In this document: positions 54,739 through 64,000 of the stretch, piece by piece
Layout of the letters: every line of letters starts with the position of its first letter
Position numbering within the stretch: position 1 is the stretch's first letter
Source: an uncultured Croceitalea sp.
GTDB taxonomy: Bacteria; Bacteroidota; Bacteroidia; Flavobacteriales; Flavobacteriaceae
Length of the DNA: 64,000 nucleotides
Assembly (NCBI GenBank): GCA_947495075.1
Contig: CANLXH010000002.1
Span: 62,001-126,000 of the forward strand
Direction: 5' to 3'
The notes under the pieces: model-generated
What the model saw: only the letters and a program-made list of their open reading frames with translations
The model's database searches: none
What the model was told of the DNA's origin: nothing
Position numbers and translations under genes: made by a program

Positions 54739-54875
54739 ATAGTATTGTATTTAGACTTAAGATTATTAATTATACTCATAGTACAATAACCTATTATTTA
54801 AATGGATAGAAAAGTCTAAATGAGTGAGCGGTCTATTTGAATGAGTGAAAAAATATCAAGTGAAGAAGTAATTAC

Positions 54876-54910
54876 AAAAAAAATGCCTTGAATTAAAATT
54901 CAAGGCATTT
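54876..54910 (-). terminator. Terminator of the upstream exbD pair
   Basis: A perfect 13-base stem (54881-54893 with 54898-54910) with a TAAA loop, and a T run on the minus strand. The stem core TGCCTTGAAT and flanking bases resemble the terminator at 53591, as expected if the whole unit was duplicated. Confidence 0.9.
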
Positions 54911-54934
54911 TAAACTAAATTTTAGTTCTATTAC

Positions 54935-55417
54935 TTATTGCAAATTGTTAAAAGCATCGCCTTCAAAAGTGGTGTAATTCACTTTTAATGCATTTACTTT
55001 TCTTAGTTCTTGCTTTATATCTGATATTAAGCCCATATTAGCTTCCTTATCTACTTTTAAGGCCGTAGTCAATACATTTTGTAACTCTTGAGGTTTTTTA
55101 GCTCTTTCTGCTAAAATATAAGAACCTACTTCTTCAACACTGGCAAACTTATCATTCAATTGAATTCTAGTTTCTGTACCATAAACATTAGAATATTCTT
55201 TTGTTGGTTTTCCGGCAAAAATATAAATCACACGGTCTTTTTTCTCCAACTTCTTAATTTCTGTAGCGTTAGGTAAAGTGTTCTCCACCATTATAGAGCT
55301 ATCCTTCATTACGGTAACTGTCATAAAGAAAAACAACAGCATAAAAACAATATCAGGAAGTGATGCAGTAGAAACTGCAGGTAATTCACCATCTTTCTTT
55401 TTTGCAAATTTTGACAT
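54935..55417 (-). CDS. exbD: ExbD/TolR biopolymer transport protein (pair 1, second gene)
   Basis: A 160-residue ExbD with the helix SLPDIVFMLLFFFMTVTVM. It is a close copy of the gene at 53647 in length and sequence. It lies 10 bases after the first ExbD of its pair and is read with exbB and a small membrane protein. Confidence 0.93.
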   Translation of the reverse strand: MSKFAKKKDGELPAVSTASLPDIVFMLLFFFMTVTVMKDSSIMVENTLPNATEIKKLEKKDRVIYIFAGKPTKEYSNVYGTETRIQLNDKFASVEEVGSYILAERAKKPQELQNVLTTALKVDKEANMGLISDIKQELRKVNALKVNYTTFEGDAFNNLQ

Positions 55418-55427
55418 CTAGATAGTT

Positions 55428-56054
55428 TTATTGGTTCTTAGAAGTTTCAGCTTCCGATAATTTTTGTGGAAATAACTCTTGGATTCTTTTTACTTTATCC
55501 TTAAGCTCATCTCTTACACTACTTGGTGTTTCAGGATTCAAATATTCTGCTTCCATCTTAACAAAGTCAGTTCCATATAAACGTTGAGCTTCACGATTAC
55601 GTAAATCGTTATACGCCCCTACAAGTTCGTTTTGAACCGTTATATAAGTACTATATTTTGTTTCCCTATCATTCTTTAAAGAAATAATAGCTTTTGTTGG
55701 ATTATCCGAAGATTCTGAATCTCTTTTGCCTTTGCAGTAACTACAATGCTCTGGATCACCTGAGGGCGCACCTCCATTATCTAAAAATGCAGTTGCAGCA
55801 GCTCTTAAATTTTTGATGTCCATTATCTCTTCTTCTACCAACAACTGACCATTTCTATTAATGTTAACCGTAAAAATATTACGCTGTCTGATTATTGGTG
55901 GTTCTTCAGTTGGTGGCTCCATTGGGGGTAACATTCTATCCAGTCCAGCATCTGTTTCTATAGTTGTAGTAACTAAGAAAAAGATAAGTAACAGGAAAGC
56001 AATATCCGCCATTGAACCAGCATTAACTTCTGGTGCTCCTTTTCTTCTTGGCAT
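55428..56054 (-). CDS. exbD: ExbD/TolR biopolymer transport protein with CxxC (pair 1, first gene)
   Basis: A 208-residue ExbD. The membrane helix is SMADIAFLLLIFFLVTTTIETD and the long periplasmic domain has CSYCKG. It resembles the gene at 54130 over its length. The shared insertion is not in standard ExbD proteins, so this pair may serve a special role, for example in TonB-dependent uptake through SusC or in envelope upkeep. Confidence 0.93.
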   Translation of the reverse strand: MPRRKGAPEVNAGSMADIAFLLLIFFLVTTTIETDAGLDRMLPPMEPPTEEPPIIRQRNIFTVNINRNGQLLVEEEIMDIKNLRAAATAFLDNGGAPSGDPEHCSYCKGKRDSESSDNPTKAIISLKNDRETKYSTYITVQNELVGAYNDLRNREAQRLYGTDFVKMEAEYLNPETPSSVRDELKDKVKRIQELFPQKLSEAETSKNQ

Positions 56055-56065
56055 AACTTAATATT

Positions 56066-56512
56066 TTACTTAACAAATAGTCTCTTAAGCCCAGGTAGTA
56101 CCATTAAAAGTATTGCAACGACTGTCATCCCAAAGAATACATTTAACAGCATTCCAATAGTTTTCACAGTTCCAGCAGTAGGCTGTATATCTTTACCTTC
56201 AAATGCATTCACTACAGCATCTGCTTCTTCTCCACTTGATAGTGCATATCCAATAATGAACAATACAGCTAGACCTCCTAGAGCAAATAATGTTTTCTTT
56301 AAGCCACCTGGTGTAGTCATCATTTTTTTTAGTCCAAAAAATAATGCAGTTACTGTTGCTACAATTAACAACGCCCAAGTTAAAAGAAACATGATATTTA
56401 TTCCTATGCTATTAATAGCCTCCGGATCATCTTTTGCCGGCATCATAAAGAAACTCATGATAGCACCAATAATACCGATAACTATTAATACAATCTTTAA
56501 TATTTTTTGCAT
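56066..56512 (-). CDS. Membrane protein of the exbB-exbD cluster
   Basis: A 148-residue protein with four hydrophobic segments near residues 5-20, 38-60, 75-92 and 120-140. It belongs to no well-known family that I recognise. It is always tempting to link it to ExbB because it sits between exbB (26-base gap) and exbD (11-base gap); small four-helix proteins are often found here in Bacteroidota. Its job is unknown. Confidence 0.7.
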   Translation of the reverse strand: MQKILKIVLIVIGIIGAIMSFFMMPAKDDPEAINSIGINIMFLLTWALLIVATVTALFFGLKKMMTTPGGLKKTLFALGGLAVLFIIGYALSSGEEADAVVNAFEGKDIQPTAGTVKTIGMLLNVFFGMTVVAILLMVLPGLKRLFVK

Positions 56513-56538
56513 GATTCGATAGTTTTAAATGTTATCAA

Positions 56539-57264
56539 TTACTTTTTATGGGCAGCCAACATATCAATCAAAGAGATTGAAGAGTCTTCCATATCATTTA
56601 CGATACTATCGATTTTAGCAATAATGTAGTTGTAAAAAATTTGAAGAATAATCGCAGTAATCAAACCAAATACAGTTGTTAATAATGCAACTTGAATATC
56701 ACCTGCTATTAATGATGCACTTAAGTTACCTACCGCTGCAATCTTTTGGAATGCCTGAATCATACCAATTACCGTTCCCATGAAACCAAGCATCGGTGCA
56801 ATAGCAATAAATAAAGATAACCAAGATACATTTTTCTCCAGTTGCCCCATTTGAACACCACCATAAGCCACAACAGCTTTTTCTGCAGAATCCAAACCTT
56901 CACCAACTCTATCTAAACCTTGATAATATATAGAAGCAACAGGACCTTTAGTATTTCTACAAACTTCTTTAGCTGCTTCTACGCCACCTGATGCCAAAGC
57001 GTCTTCAACTTGTTGCTTTAATTTAGAAGAATTGGTACTTGCCATATTTAGGTATATAATACGCTCAATAGCAACTGCCAAACCTAAAATTAAACATAAC
57101 AATACGATACCCATAAAAGCAGGTCCACCTTGTATGAACTGTTCTTTCAATACTTGAGTAAAACCTATGCTTTCTTCAGCAGCAGCACTGTCTTGAGCCA
57201 TAGCTGTTGTAGTACCTAAAATAAACATTCCGGCAATAGCCAGAGAAGAGGATATTTTTTTCAT
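56539..57264 (-). CDS. exbB: ExbB/TolQ/MotA family proton channel protein
   Basis: A 241-residue protein with three main membrane helices after a signal-like N-terminus (MAQDSAAAEESIG). The MotA/TolQ/ExbB domain has WLSLFIAIAPMLGFMGTVIGMIQAFQKIA and a second channel helix (VALLTTVFGLITAIILQIFYNYI). It forms the proton channel with the ExbD proteins downstream. The frame can start at a TTG at 57273, but the ATG at 57264 is better supported. Confidence 0.93.
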   Translation of the reverse strand: MKKISSSLAIAGMFILGTTTAMAQDSAAAEESIGFTQVLKEQFIQGGPAFMGIVLLCLILGLAVAIERIIYLNMASTNSSKLKQQVEDALASGGVEAAKEVCRNTKGPVASIYYQGLDRVGEGLDSAEKAVVAYGGVQMGQLEKNVSWLSLFIAIAPMLGFMGTVIGMIQAFQKIAAVGNLSASLIAGDIQVALLTTVFGLITAIILQIFYNYIIAKIDSIVNDMEDSSISLIDMLAAHKK

Positions 57265-57341
57265 CGTGTTCAAACTTAAATTTAGTTAGTTAATAATGTT
57301 AAAGATATAAAAATTTAGTAATTAAAAAATTTATTATTCAG

Positions 57342-57429
57342 CAGAGAGGAAGGGATTCGAACCCTCGATACACTTTTGGTGTATACACACTTTCCAGGCG
57401 TGCGCCTTCGACCACTCGGCCACCTCTCT
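57342..57429 (-). tRNA. tRNA-Ser (anticodon GGA)
   Basis: An 88-base class II tRNA. The acceptor stem AGAGAGG/CCTCTCT is perfect, with G as discriminator. The anticodon loop CTGGAAA holds GGA, which reads TCC and TCT. The long variable arm (GTATACAC... pairing GTGTAT) and the T arm GAGGG-TTCGAAT-CCCTT are clear. No CCA is encoded. Confidence 0.95.
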
Positions 57430-57495
57430 ATTTTCATAGTTAGGTCGCCCAATAAACAAAAAAATTATTAGTTAAAGAAATTTAGGGAGTTAATT

Positions 57496-58530
57496 TTACT
57501 GCATTTCCCCTCGAAGTGAAGTCTCAAAAATGGTCTTAAACAACTTATCAGAAACTCCACTACCTATAAGATACATAGCCTTTGTAATTGCAGCTTCAAA
57601 GGTAATGTCCTTGCCATTAACAAGTTGCATTCTTTGTAATAGTTCACTTGTCTCATAATGACCCATTGTAACACTACCCCCAGTACATTGAGTTACATTA
57701 ATAATATGTAAGCCTTTTGTTATTGCATTTTTTAACTTGTCAATAAACCATTTATCGGTTGGGGCATTTCCAGCTCCATAAGTTTCTAAAACTAGGACTT
57801 TCAAATCCTCAGTTGCAAGAACAGCATTTAAAACAAGCTCGCTTATTCCAGGGAATAATTTTAAAGTCCCAACTTGATCGCTCATATTCTTATGCACTTT
57901 AAACTTCTTTTTTCCTGCTTTTGAGGCTAGTAAAAAAGAGCTGTTAACTTTTAAGTGCACTCCAGACTCAGCAATCTCTGGGTAGTTAGGAGAACTAAAA
58001 GCTTCAAAATGTTCTGCATTCACCTTTATTGTGCGATTACCTCGGTATAATTTATATTCAAAATAAAGCCCTACTTCCTTTATCACAGGTTTACCTTTTT
58101 CTTGAAGTGATGCAATTTGGATTGAAGTGATAAGATTTTCCTTAGCATCTGTTCTTAAATCCCCAATCGGTAATTGTGAGCCAGTGAAAATTACTGGTTT
58201 AGCAAGATTCTCTAACATAAAACTCAAGGCTGAAGCAGAATAACTCATAGTATCACTTCCATGTAATACTACAAAACCATCATAAGCCTTATAATTAGTC
58301 TCGATGATAGATGCAATCTCAATCCAATATTTTATATTCATATTAGACGAATCGATAGGTTTTTTAAAAGAGACACTATCTATATCACAATCTAATTGTG
58401 CAAGCTCTGGAATATGCTTCAATAATTCATCAAAATCAAATGCTTTTAAAGAACCTGTGTCATAGTCCTTTACCATTCCTATAGTCCCACCTGTGTAAAT
58501 AAGTAATATGTTTGGTTTTCTTTGCATCAT
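57496..58530 (-). CDS. ansA: Type I (cytoplasmic) L-asparaginase
   Basis: A 344-residue enzyme that turns asparagine into aspartate and ammonia. IYTGGTIGMV holds the first catalytic Thr and LHGSDTMSYSASALSFML the second, with GSQLPIGDLRTDAKENLI in between. No signal peptide is present, so it is the cytoplasmic type. The frame extends to 58593, over the tatD gene; the ATG at 58530 is chosen because it begins the family N-terminus and leaves a 4-base gap after the tatD stop. Confidence 0.93.
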   Translation of the reverse strand: MMQRKPNILLIYTGGTIGMVKDYDTGSLKAFDFDELLKHIPELAQLDCDIDSVSFKKPIDSSNMNIKYWIEIASIIETNYKAYDGFVVLHGSDTMSYSASALSFMLENLAKPVIFTGSQLPIGDLRTDAKENLITSIQIASLQEKGKPVIKEVGLYFEYKLYRGNRTIKVNAEHFEAFSSPNYPEIAESGVHLKVNSSFLLASKAGKKKFKVHKNMSDQVGTLKLFPGISELVLNAVLATEDLKVLVLETYGAGNAPTDKWFIDKLKNAITKGLHIINVTQCTGGSVTMGHYETSELLQRMQLVNGKDITFEAAITKAMYLIGSGVSDKLFKTIFETSLRGEMQ

Positions 58531-58534
58531 AAAA

Positions 58535-59302
58535 TTATATACTAAATACGTCTTTGGAATTTTTAGTAGTGATTTCCGCAATCTCAGCTTCACTTAAGTT
58601 GTAAATTAAAGCCAATTTTTCCAACACCTTTATTATATAGGAACTTTCATTTCGTTTCCCTCTATAGGGAACAGGAGCTAAATAAGGAGAATCTGTTTCC
58701 AAAACAATATGTTTTATAGCTATCTGATTTAGAAACTGATCAATTTTTCCATTTTTAAATGTAGCAACACCACCAATACCTAATTTCATTCCATAAGAAA
58801 TTGCCTCATTAGCCTGTTCTAATGTACCTGTAAAGCAATGAAAAATTCCAAATAATTCTTCATCCTTTTCCTGTTCTAAAATTTCAAATATTTCATTAAA
58901 AGCTTCGCGGCAATGAATAACAATAGGCAGTTTATATTTTTTAGCAAGCCGAATTTGTTTCACAAAAGCTTCTTGTTGTTGTTTTAAAAAAGTCTTGTCC
59001 CAATACAAATCAATACCTATTTCTCCTACTGCAAAGAATTTTCTATGCGCTAATTGCTCCTCGACATGCGCTAGTTCTTCTTCATAATTTTCCTTTACAT
59101 GAGTTGGGTGTAATCCCATCATTAAGAACACATTATCAGGGTACGACTTTTCTAGCGCGTACATTGAAGAAGTGTATGTAGAATCTATAGCCGGAATAAA
59201 AAAACGATTTATTCCCATTGCGATAGCTCTAGCAATCATTTCAGCTCTATCATCTTCAAAAGCTTCACTATACAAATGCGTATGTGTATCCGTAATAACC
59301 AT
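58535..59302 (-). CDS. tatD: TatD family metal-dependent DNase/hydrolase
   Basis: A 255-residue TIM-barrel hydrolase. DTHTHLY, GEIGIDLYWD, VIHCREAF, FHCFTG and LETDSPYLAPVPYRGKRNE hold the metal ligands. TatD proteins are 3'-5' nucleases or deacylases of damaged DNA or tRNA. It shares an operon with ansA and is divergent from the retropepsin gene, 37 bases away. Confidence 0.95.
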   Translation of the reverse strand: MVITDTHTHLYSEAFEDDRAEMIARAIAMGINRFFIPAIDSTYTSSMYALEKSYPDNVFLMMGLHPTHVKENYEEELAHVEEQLAHRKFFAVGEIGIDLYWDKTFLKQQQEAFVKQIRLAKKYKLPIVIHCREAFNEIFEILEQEKDEELFGIFHCFTGTLEQANEAISYGMKLGIGGVATFKNGKIDQFLNQIAIKHIVLETDSPYLAPVPYRGKRNESSYIIKVLEKLALIYNLSEAEIAEITTKNSKDVFSI

Positions 59303-59339
59303 GAAGCAAAAATAGACTTATCTTTTATACATTTATAAT

Positions 59340-59783
59340 ATGAAATCACTCAAAAAATATTTAAAAGTAAAAAAATACACTCGAATACCTTTAGCATTTA
59401 CAGCTACAAATCATTTTGAAGTTTCAGCTAAAATCAATGGTATTTCAGGTCGCTTTATCTTAGATACAGGAGCATCCAATACTTGTATAGGCATTGATAA
59501 GATTGAGTTCTTTCAGTTAATATCAGAGACTTCAGAAATAAAAGCAGCAGGAGCGGGGGCTACGGAAATGGAAACTTTAATTTCTAACAAAAATAAGGTG
59601 CAGCTAGGCAATTGGAAAAAGAATAAACAAAAAATAGTTTTGTTTGATTTAGTTCACGTAAACGAAGCACTTACCAATCATAAAGCCTTACCTGTAGATG
59701 GTATTATTGGTGCTGACATTCTTAAGAAAGGGAAAGCGATTATCGATTACGATAAACAGTGTTTGTATTTAAAGCTTAAATAA
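59340..59783 (+). CDS. Retropepsin-like aspartic protease
   Basis: A 147-residue protein of clan AA. GRFILDTGASNTCI has the catalytic DTGAS, and the hydrophobic-hydrophobic-glycine of GIIGAD serves as the second family landmark. A single such domain acts only as a dimer, as in retroviral proteases. There is no signal peptide or membrane helix, so it should be cytoplasmic. Its substrate is unknown. It ends before a bidirectional terminator. Confidence 0.85.
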   Translation: MKSLKKYLKVKKYTRIPLAFTATNHFEVSAKINGISGRFILDTGASNTCIGIDKIEFFQLISETSEIKAAGAGATEMETLISNKNKVQLGNWKKNKQKIVLFDLVHVNEALTNHKALPVDGIIGADILKKGKAIIDYDKQCLYLKLK

Positions 59784-59813
59784 AAAAGGGTTCGTTTAGA
59801 ACGAACCCTTTTT
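59783..59813. terminator. Bidirectional terminator between the retropepsin and odhB genes
   Basis: A perfect stem of 14 bases, AAAAAGGGTTCGTT with AACGAACCCTTTTT and a TAG loop, with A and T runs on both sides. It serves both convergent genes. Confidence 0.9.
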
Positions 59814-59835
59814 AAACTATTTTATCTAAGAAACT

Positions 59836-61053
59836 TTATAATTCCAAAGCCTTTTCTACATTATTATCCATTAATAATTCTTGTGGATTTTCTAATGCTT
59901 CTTTAACAGCAACTAAAAACCCTACTGATTCTTTGCCATCAATAATTCTGTGATCATAAGAAAGTGCTACATACATCATAGGCGCTGCAACAATCTGACC
60001 ATTTTTCACTATTGGTCTCTCTATAATATTATGCATACCTAAAATTGCACTTTGCGGAGGATTAATTATTGGCGTAGACAACATGGAACCAAAAACACCT
60101 CCATTGGTAATAGTAAAGGTACCTCCTGTCATCTCATCAACAGTAATTTCTCCCTCTCGGGCGCGAATAGCTAAACGTTTTACTTCAGATTCTACACCTC
60201 TAAAAGTTAAGTTTTCTGCATTTCTAATTACAGGCACCATTAAGCCTTTTGGTCCTGAAACTGCAATACTAATGTCGCAAAAATCATAGGTTAGCATTTC
60301 TTTACCATCTATCATAGAATTTACCGCTGGGTATAATTCTAAAGCTCTAACAACAGCTTTTGTAAAGAATGACATAAAGCCTAAGCTTACCCCATGCTTT
60401 CCTTTAAACGTTTCTTTGTATTGTTTACGGAGTTCAAAAATTGGAGACATATCAACCTCATTAAACGTGGTCAACATAGCTGTTTCGTTCTTAGCCGAAA
60501 CTAAACGTTCTGCTACTTTTCTACGAAGCATAGACAATTTAGACCTAGATTCTCCTCTACTACCACCAGTAGGTGTTCCCATAGAAGGAACTGCTTTAAC
60601 AGCATCATCTTTAGTTATTCGACCATCACGACCTGTACCCGAAATAGATGAAGCAGCAATACTCTTCTCATCTAATATTTTTTTAGCTGCTGGTGAAGGA
60701 GTCCCCGAAGCATAAGTTTCTTTCTTATCCACTGTAGATTTTGGAGCTTCCTTTTTAGGCTCTTCTTTTTTAGGTTCTGGTCTGGTCTCTGTTTCTCCTG
60801 AGCCTTCTGGCTTTTTGGCGCTGGTATCAATTAAACAAACTACTTCACCTACTGCGACAGCATCCCCTTCTTCAGCCTTTAATGTAATAGTTCCACTTTC
60901 TTCGGCAGGAAGTTCTAAAGTTGCTTTATCTGAATCTACCTCAGCGATAGCTTGGTCCTTTTCTACATAGTCGCCATCTTGTACCAACCATTCTGCAATC
61001 TCTACTTCGGTTATAGATTCTCCCGGAGAGGGAACTTTCATTTCTAAAATCAT
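59836..61053 (-). CDS. odhB: 2-oxoglutarate dehydrogenase E2, dihydrolipoyl succinyltransferase
   Basis: A 405-residue enzyme of the TCA cycle. The lipoyl domain (1-80) has [11 protein letters not shown] with K43 as the lipoyl site. A Glu/Lys/Pro linker follows, then the E3/E1-binding domain near 115-155 ([24 protein letters not shown]) and the catalytic domain with [17 protein letters not shown]. It starts 32 bases after sucA. Confidence 0.97.
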   Translation of the reverse strand: MILEMKVPSPGESITEVEIAEWLVQDGDYVEKDQAIAEVDSDKATLELPAEESGTITLKAEEGDAVAVGEVVCLIDTSAKKPEGSGETETRPEPKKEEPKKEAPKSTVDKKETYASGTPSPAAKKILDEKSIAASSISGTGRDGRITKDDAVKAVPSMGTPTGGSRGESRSKLSMLRRKVAERLVSAKNETAMLTTFNEVDMSPIFELRKQYKETFKGKHGVSLGFMSFFTKAVVRALELYPAVNSMIDGKEMLTYDFCDISIAVSGPKGLMVPVIRNAENLTFRGVESEVKRLAIRAREGEITVDEMTGGTFTITNGGVFGSMLSTPIINPPQSAILGMHNIIERPIVKNGQIVAAPMMYVALSYDHRIIDGKESVGFLVAVKEALENPQELLMDNNVEKALEL

Positions 61054-61085
61054 CTTATTTTCCTTTATTTCGAGTCTGTTTATTC

Positions 61086-63881
61086 TTATTTATTAAAATT
61101 GTCCTTTGTTCTATCAAAGACATATTCAATTACTTCACTATGACGACGTTTTGATCGTACAGCACTACCTGCAGCCGGAGCTCCATAAAATCTTCTAGAT
61201 GCTACTCTAAAATTCTTAGCTTCTTTTAAATGCAATAATAGATGACTCCAAGCCCCCATATTTCTTGGCTCCTCTTGTGCCCAAACAATTTCGTCTACTT
61301 TGTTATATTTCTTTATAATTTTTCGCATCGTATTTGCAGGAATTGGAAACAATTGCTCCAATCTTACTAATGCAACATCTTCTCTACCTAATTCTTCTTT
61401 TCTAGCTAACAAATCATAATAAAACTTACCCGTACAAAAAACTAAGGATTTGGTTTTTGCTGGCTTTGCCTTTGGGTCATCAATTAGCTCTTGAAAGCCT
61501 CCGTTTGCCAACTCTTCTTTTGTGGAAACTACCTTAGGATGCCTCAACAAACTTTTAGGTGTAAAAACTATTAGGGGCTTTCTAAATTCTGCTTTCATTT
61601 GTCTTCGCAGCAGATGAAACATATTTGCAGGTGTGGTAACATCTGCAACATACATATTATCTTTTGCGCAGAGTTGTAGGTAACGTTCCATACGAGCAGA
61701 TGAATGCTCTGCTCCTTGACCTTCATAACCATGTGGCAATAAAAGGATTAGTCCATTTTGAAGCTTCCATTTATCTTCTGCAGAAGATAAATATTGGTCA
61801 ATTACAATTTGAGCTCCATTGCTGAAATCTCCAAATTGTGCTTCCCAAATAGTTAAGGTATTAGGATTAGCCATTGCATATCCATAATCAAAGGCCATTA
61901 CTGCATATTCAGATAGTAACGAATTGTAAATATGAAACTTACCATTCTGATTAGCCCCTAACTCATTAAGCAAAGTGACTTCTTCTTCATGCATCTCGGT
62001 TTTAATAACTGCATGTCTGTGCGAAAAAGTACCACGTTCCACATCTTGACCCGTCATACGAACGTCATATCCTTCTTCCATAAGTGAACCGTAAGCAAGT
62101 AACTCACCCATTGCCCAGTCTAGCTTATTATCCTCAAAATACATCTTATGGCGTCCTTGAACCAAACGTTCTAATTTGCGCAAAAATTTCTTGTCTTCGG
62201 GTAGTTTGGTAATACTAGTTGCTATTTTTTCAAGCTTCTTAATATCGTATGAAGTATCAATAGGCTCAAGCATGGCATCTTCCGTCATACAGCTAAAACC
62301 TTCCCATTCGTCTTGCATAAAAGGGGTGATTCTAGTTTTCTCAACCTTACGAGAATCCATTAAATCTTCTTCAAGATTCTTTTTATACTCCTGTTCTAAT
62401 TGCTTAACGTAACTCTCATCAATAATACCTTCAGCTAGTAATTTAGCTGCGTAAATATCTCTTGGGTTTTTATGTTTTGAAATTGATTTATATAACAGGG
62501 GCTGGGTGAATTTAGGCTCGTCACCCTCATTGTGACCGTACTTTCTGTAACCTAATAAGTCTAAAAATATATCCCTTTTAAAACGCATCCTATATTCAAG
62601 CGCAAATGTTGCTGCATGTACTACAGCTTCAGCATCATCTGCATTTACATGTAATACAGGTGAAAGTGTAACTTTCCCAACATCTGTACAATATGTTGAT
62701 GATCTTGCATCCAAATAATTGGTAGTAAAACCTATTTGGTTATTAACTATTATATGTATTGTACCCCCAGTCTGATACCCGTCTAAACGTGCCATTTGTA
62801 TAGTCTCGTAAACTACTCCTTGACCTGCAAAAGCTGCATCACCATGAACTAAGATTGGTAATACTTCTGAATTATTTTCTTGATGGGAACTATCTTGTTT
62901 TGCTCTTGTGATACCTTCCACGATACCATTTACTGTTTCTAAATGAGAAGGGTTGGGAGCAATATTCATGTTCATTATCTTACCAGAATCTGTTTCTCGC
63001 CTAGATGTCCATCCCAAATGATATTTTACATCACCATCAAATATAGTTTCTTCATAATCTTTACCATCGAACTCGCTAAAGATATCTTTAGGCGATTTAC
63101 CAAAAATATTGGTTAGCACACTTAAGCGCCCTCGGTGAGCCATACCCATAACCATCTGCTTTACTCCGGCATCAGCAGCTTTTTCAATTATCATATCTAA
63201 AGCAGGAATCAAAGACTCACCACCTTCTAAAGAAAAACGTTTTTGCCCTACATATTTAGTATGCAAAAAACTTTCAAAAGAAACTGCCTCATTTAACTTT
63301 CTTAAGATATTCTTCTTTTCGTCAGCAGAATAATTAGGATGATTATCATTAACATTTAACCAATCTTGAATCCATTGAATACGGTCTGGAGTCCTTATGT
63401 ACATGTACTCTACTCCAATAGCATCACAATAGATACTTTCTAGATGTTTAATGATATCTCTTAAGCTACTGGCTCCAATACCAATGATACTTCCCGCATC
63501 AAATACGGTATCCATATCTTCTTGAGTAAGGTTGAAGTTAGTTACATCAAGATTAGGTTCATATTTACGTCTTTCACGAACGGGATTCGTCTTAGTAAAA
63601 AGGTGCCCGCGAGAACGATAACCATCAATCAAACGGATTACGTTAAACTCTTTTTGAAGCGACTGTGGAATTTCAACTTTCTGCCCATTAACCATTGCCA
63701 CCTCTCCTCCATCAGTCGAAGTGATATCCAATTCATCTAACGAGCTTTCCAAACCAAAATCGAAACCTTGGAAAAAAGCACGCCAACTTGGCTCTAGACT
63801 ATCTGGACTTTTAGTGTATTTATCGTAAAGCTCCGCTAAAAAAGATGTATGCGCAGCATTTAAAAAAGAATATTTATCCAT
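61086..63881 (-). CDS. sucA: 2-oxoglutarate dehydrogenase E1 component
   Basis: A 931-residue thiamine diphosphate enzyme that decarboxylates 2-oxoglutarate. Landmarks are [33 protein letters not shown] at the start, [36 protein letters not shown], and [13 protein letters not shown] near the end. First gene of sucA-odhB. A -7 box (TATTTTTG on the minus strand, 63917-63924) precedes it; the -33 box is unclear. Confidence 0.98.
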   Translation of the reverse strand: MDKYSFLNAAHTSFLAELYDKYTKSPDSLEPSWRAFFQGFDFGLESSLDELDITSTDGGEVAMVNGQKVEIPQSLQKEFNVIRLIDGYRSRGHLFTKTNPVRERRKYEPNLDVTNFNLTQEDMDTVFDAGSIIGIGASSLRDIIKHLESIYCDAIGVEYMYIRTPDRIQWIQDWLNVNDNHPNYSADEKKNILRKLNEAVSFESFLHTKYVGQKRFSLEGGESLIPALDMIIEKAADAGVKQMVMGMAHRGRLSVLTNIFGKSPKDIFSEFDGKDYEETIFDGDVKYHLGWTSRRETDSGKIMNMNIAPNPSHLETVNGIVEGITRAKQDSSHQENNSEVLPILVHGDAAFAGQGVVYETIQMARLDGYQTGGTIHIIVNNQIGFTTNYLDARSSTYCTDVGKVTLSPVLHVNADDAEAVVHAATFALEYRMRFKRDIFLDLLGYRKYGHNEGDEPKFTQPLLYKSISKHKNPRDIYAAKLLAEGIIDESYVKQLEQEYKKNLEEDLMDSRKVEKTRITPFMQDEWEGFSCMTEDAMLEPIDTSYDIKKLEKIATSITKLPEDKKFLRKLERLVQGRHKMYFEDNKLDWAMGELLAYGSLMEEGYDVRMTGQDVERGTFSHRHAVIKTEMHEEEVTLLNELGANQNGKFHIYNSLLSEYAVMAFDYGYAMANPNTLTIWEAQFGDFSNGAQIVIDQYLSSAEDKWKLQNGLILLLPHGYEGQGAEHSSARMERYLQLCAKDNMYVADVTTPANMFHLLRRQMKAEFRKPLIVFTPKSLLRHPKVVSTKEELANGGFQELIDDPKAKPAKTKSLVFCTGKFYYDLLARKEELGREDVALVRLEQLFPIPANTMRKIIKKYNKVDEIVWAQEEPRNMGAWSHLLLHLKEAKNFRVASRRFYGAPAAGSAVRSKRRHSEVIEYVFDRTKDNFNK

Positions 63882-64000
63882 AAATTCTTTATCGAAAGAT
63901 TTCGAGAATTATTATACAAAAATACAATAAAACACAGACCTATTTTCCTTGCACAGCTTGTAAATGTGAAAATTAATAGAATCGTGTAAAAGTAAAATGA

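Noticed and set aside
57271-57278. TAAGTTTG as a -7 box for exbB
   Set aside because: It lies only about 7 bases before the start codon and no -33 box is found; the mRNA would have no leader.
1-64000. CRISPR, prophage, insertion sequence or defence island
   Set aside because: No regularly spaced direct repeats, transposase, integrase, phage structural genes or known defence enzymes were seen on either strand.

Overview
The window is one continuous stretch of chromosome from a member of the Bacteroidota, almost certainly family Flavobacteriaceae. The sequence is AT-rich. Several start regions carry the Bacteroidota promoter pattern (TTTG, about 19 bases, TAnnTTTG). The gene content is also typical of the group: SusC/SusD, FecR with an ECF sigma factor, GT117/DUF2723, DUF5916, DUF4097, an alternative complex III cytochrome, and an S2 protein with an HhH tail. 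I do not try to name the genus. No phage, insertion sequence, integrase or CRISPR array was seen. No stretch over 300 bases lacks a gene, except the tRNA-Gln region at 6006-6423, which is described below.

Layout. 1-912: start of the ActA cytochrome of alternative complex III (minus strand, cut by the window edge). 1085-6103: a SPOR-domain protein facing the rimP-nusA-infB operon. 6119-6303: tRNA-Gln with its promoter and terminator. 6424-12199: a large GT117 membrane protein, a thioredoxin-fold protein without its cysteines, a membrane metallophosphoesterase and CutC. 12241-22995: a Tat-exported glycosylasparaginase, then a complete nutrient uptake locus on the minus strand (ECF sigma, FecR, SusC with STN domain, SusD, two surface lipoproteins, a DUF2927-like lipoprotein). 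23220-26622: polA and a small membrane protein. 26623-32910: tyrosine/homogentisate degradation (hppD, hmgA, fahA, flavin reductase, aminotransferase), divergent from a MarR regulator with a clear palindromic operator between them. 32897-38839: a lipocalin-like lipoprotein and two tandem DUF5916 proteins. 39077-42155: rplM-rpsI and rpsB-tsf, with a structured rpsB leader. 42222-45338: ECF sigma, HEAT-repeat anti-sigma and two DUF4097 proteins. 45499-52873: pyrH, frr, an MMPL exporter, asnS, rpoN and a PAP2-like membrane protein. 52868-57264: a PorT-like barrel protein and an ExbB/ExbD cluster in which the exbD pair has been duplicated in tandem. 57342-59783: tRNA-Ser, ansA, tatD and a retropepsin-like protein. 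59836-63881: odhB and sucA of the TCA cycle.

Most genes are housekeeping. The accessory parts are the SusCD locus, the two sigma/anti-sigma modules and the homogentisate operon. I did not find a clear new defence or mobile system. The strongest candidates for undescribed biology are the three-way-junction element before rpsB, the operator that covers both the hppD and marR promoters, the sigma-HEAT-DUF4097 module, the duplicated ExbD pair with a periplasmic CxxC motif, and the hairpin in the rimP leader.
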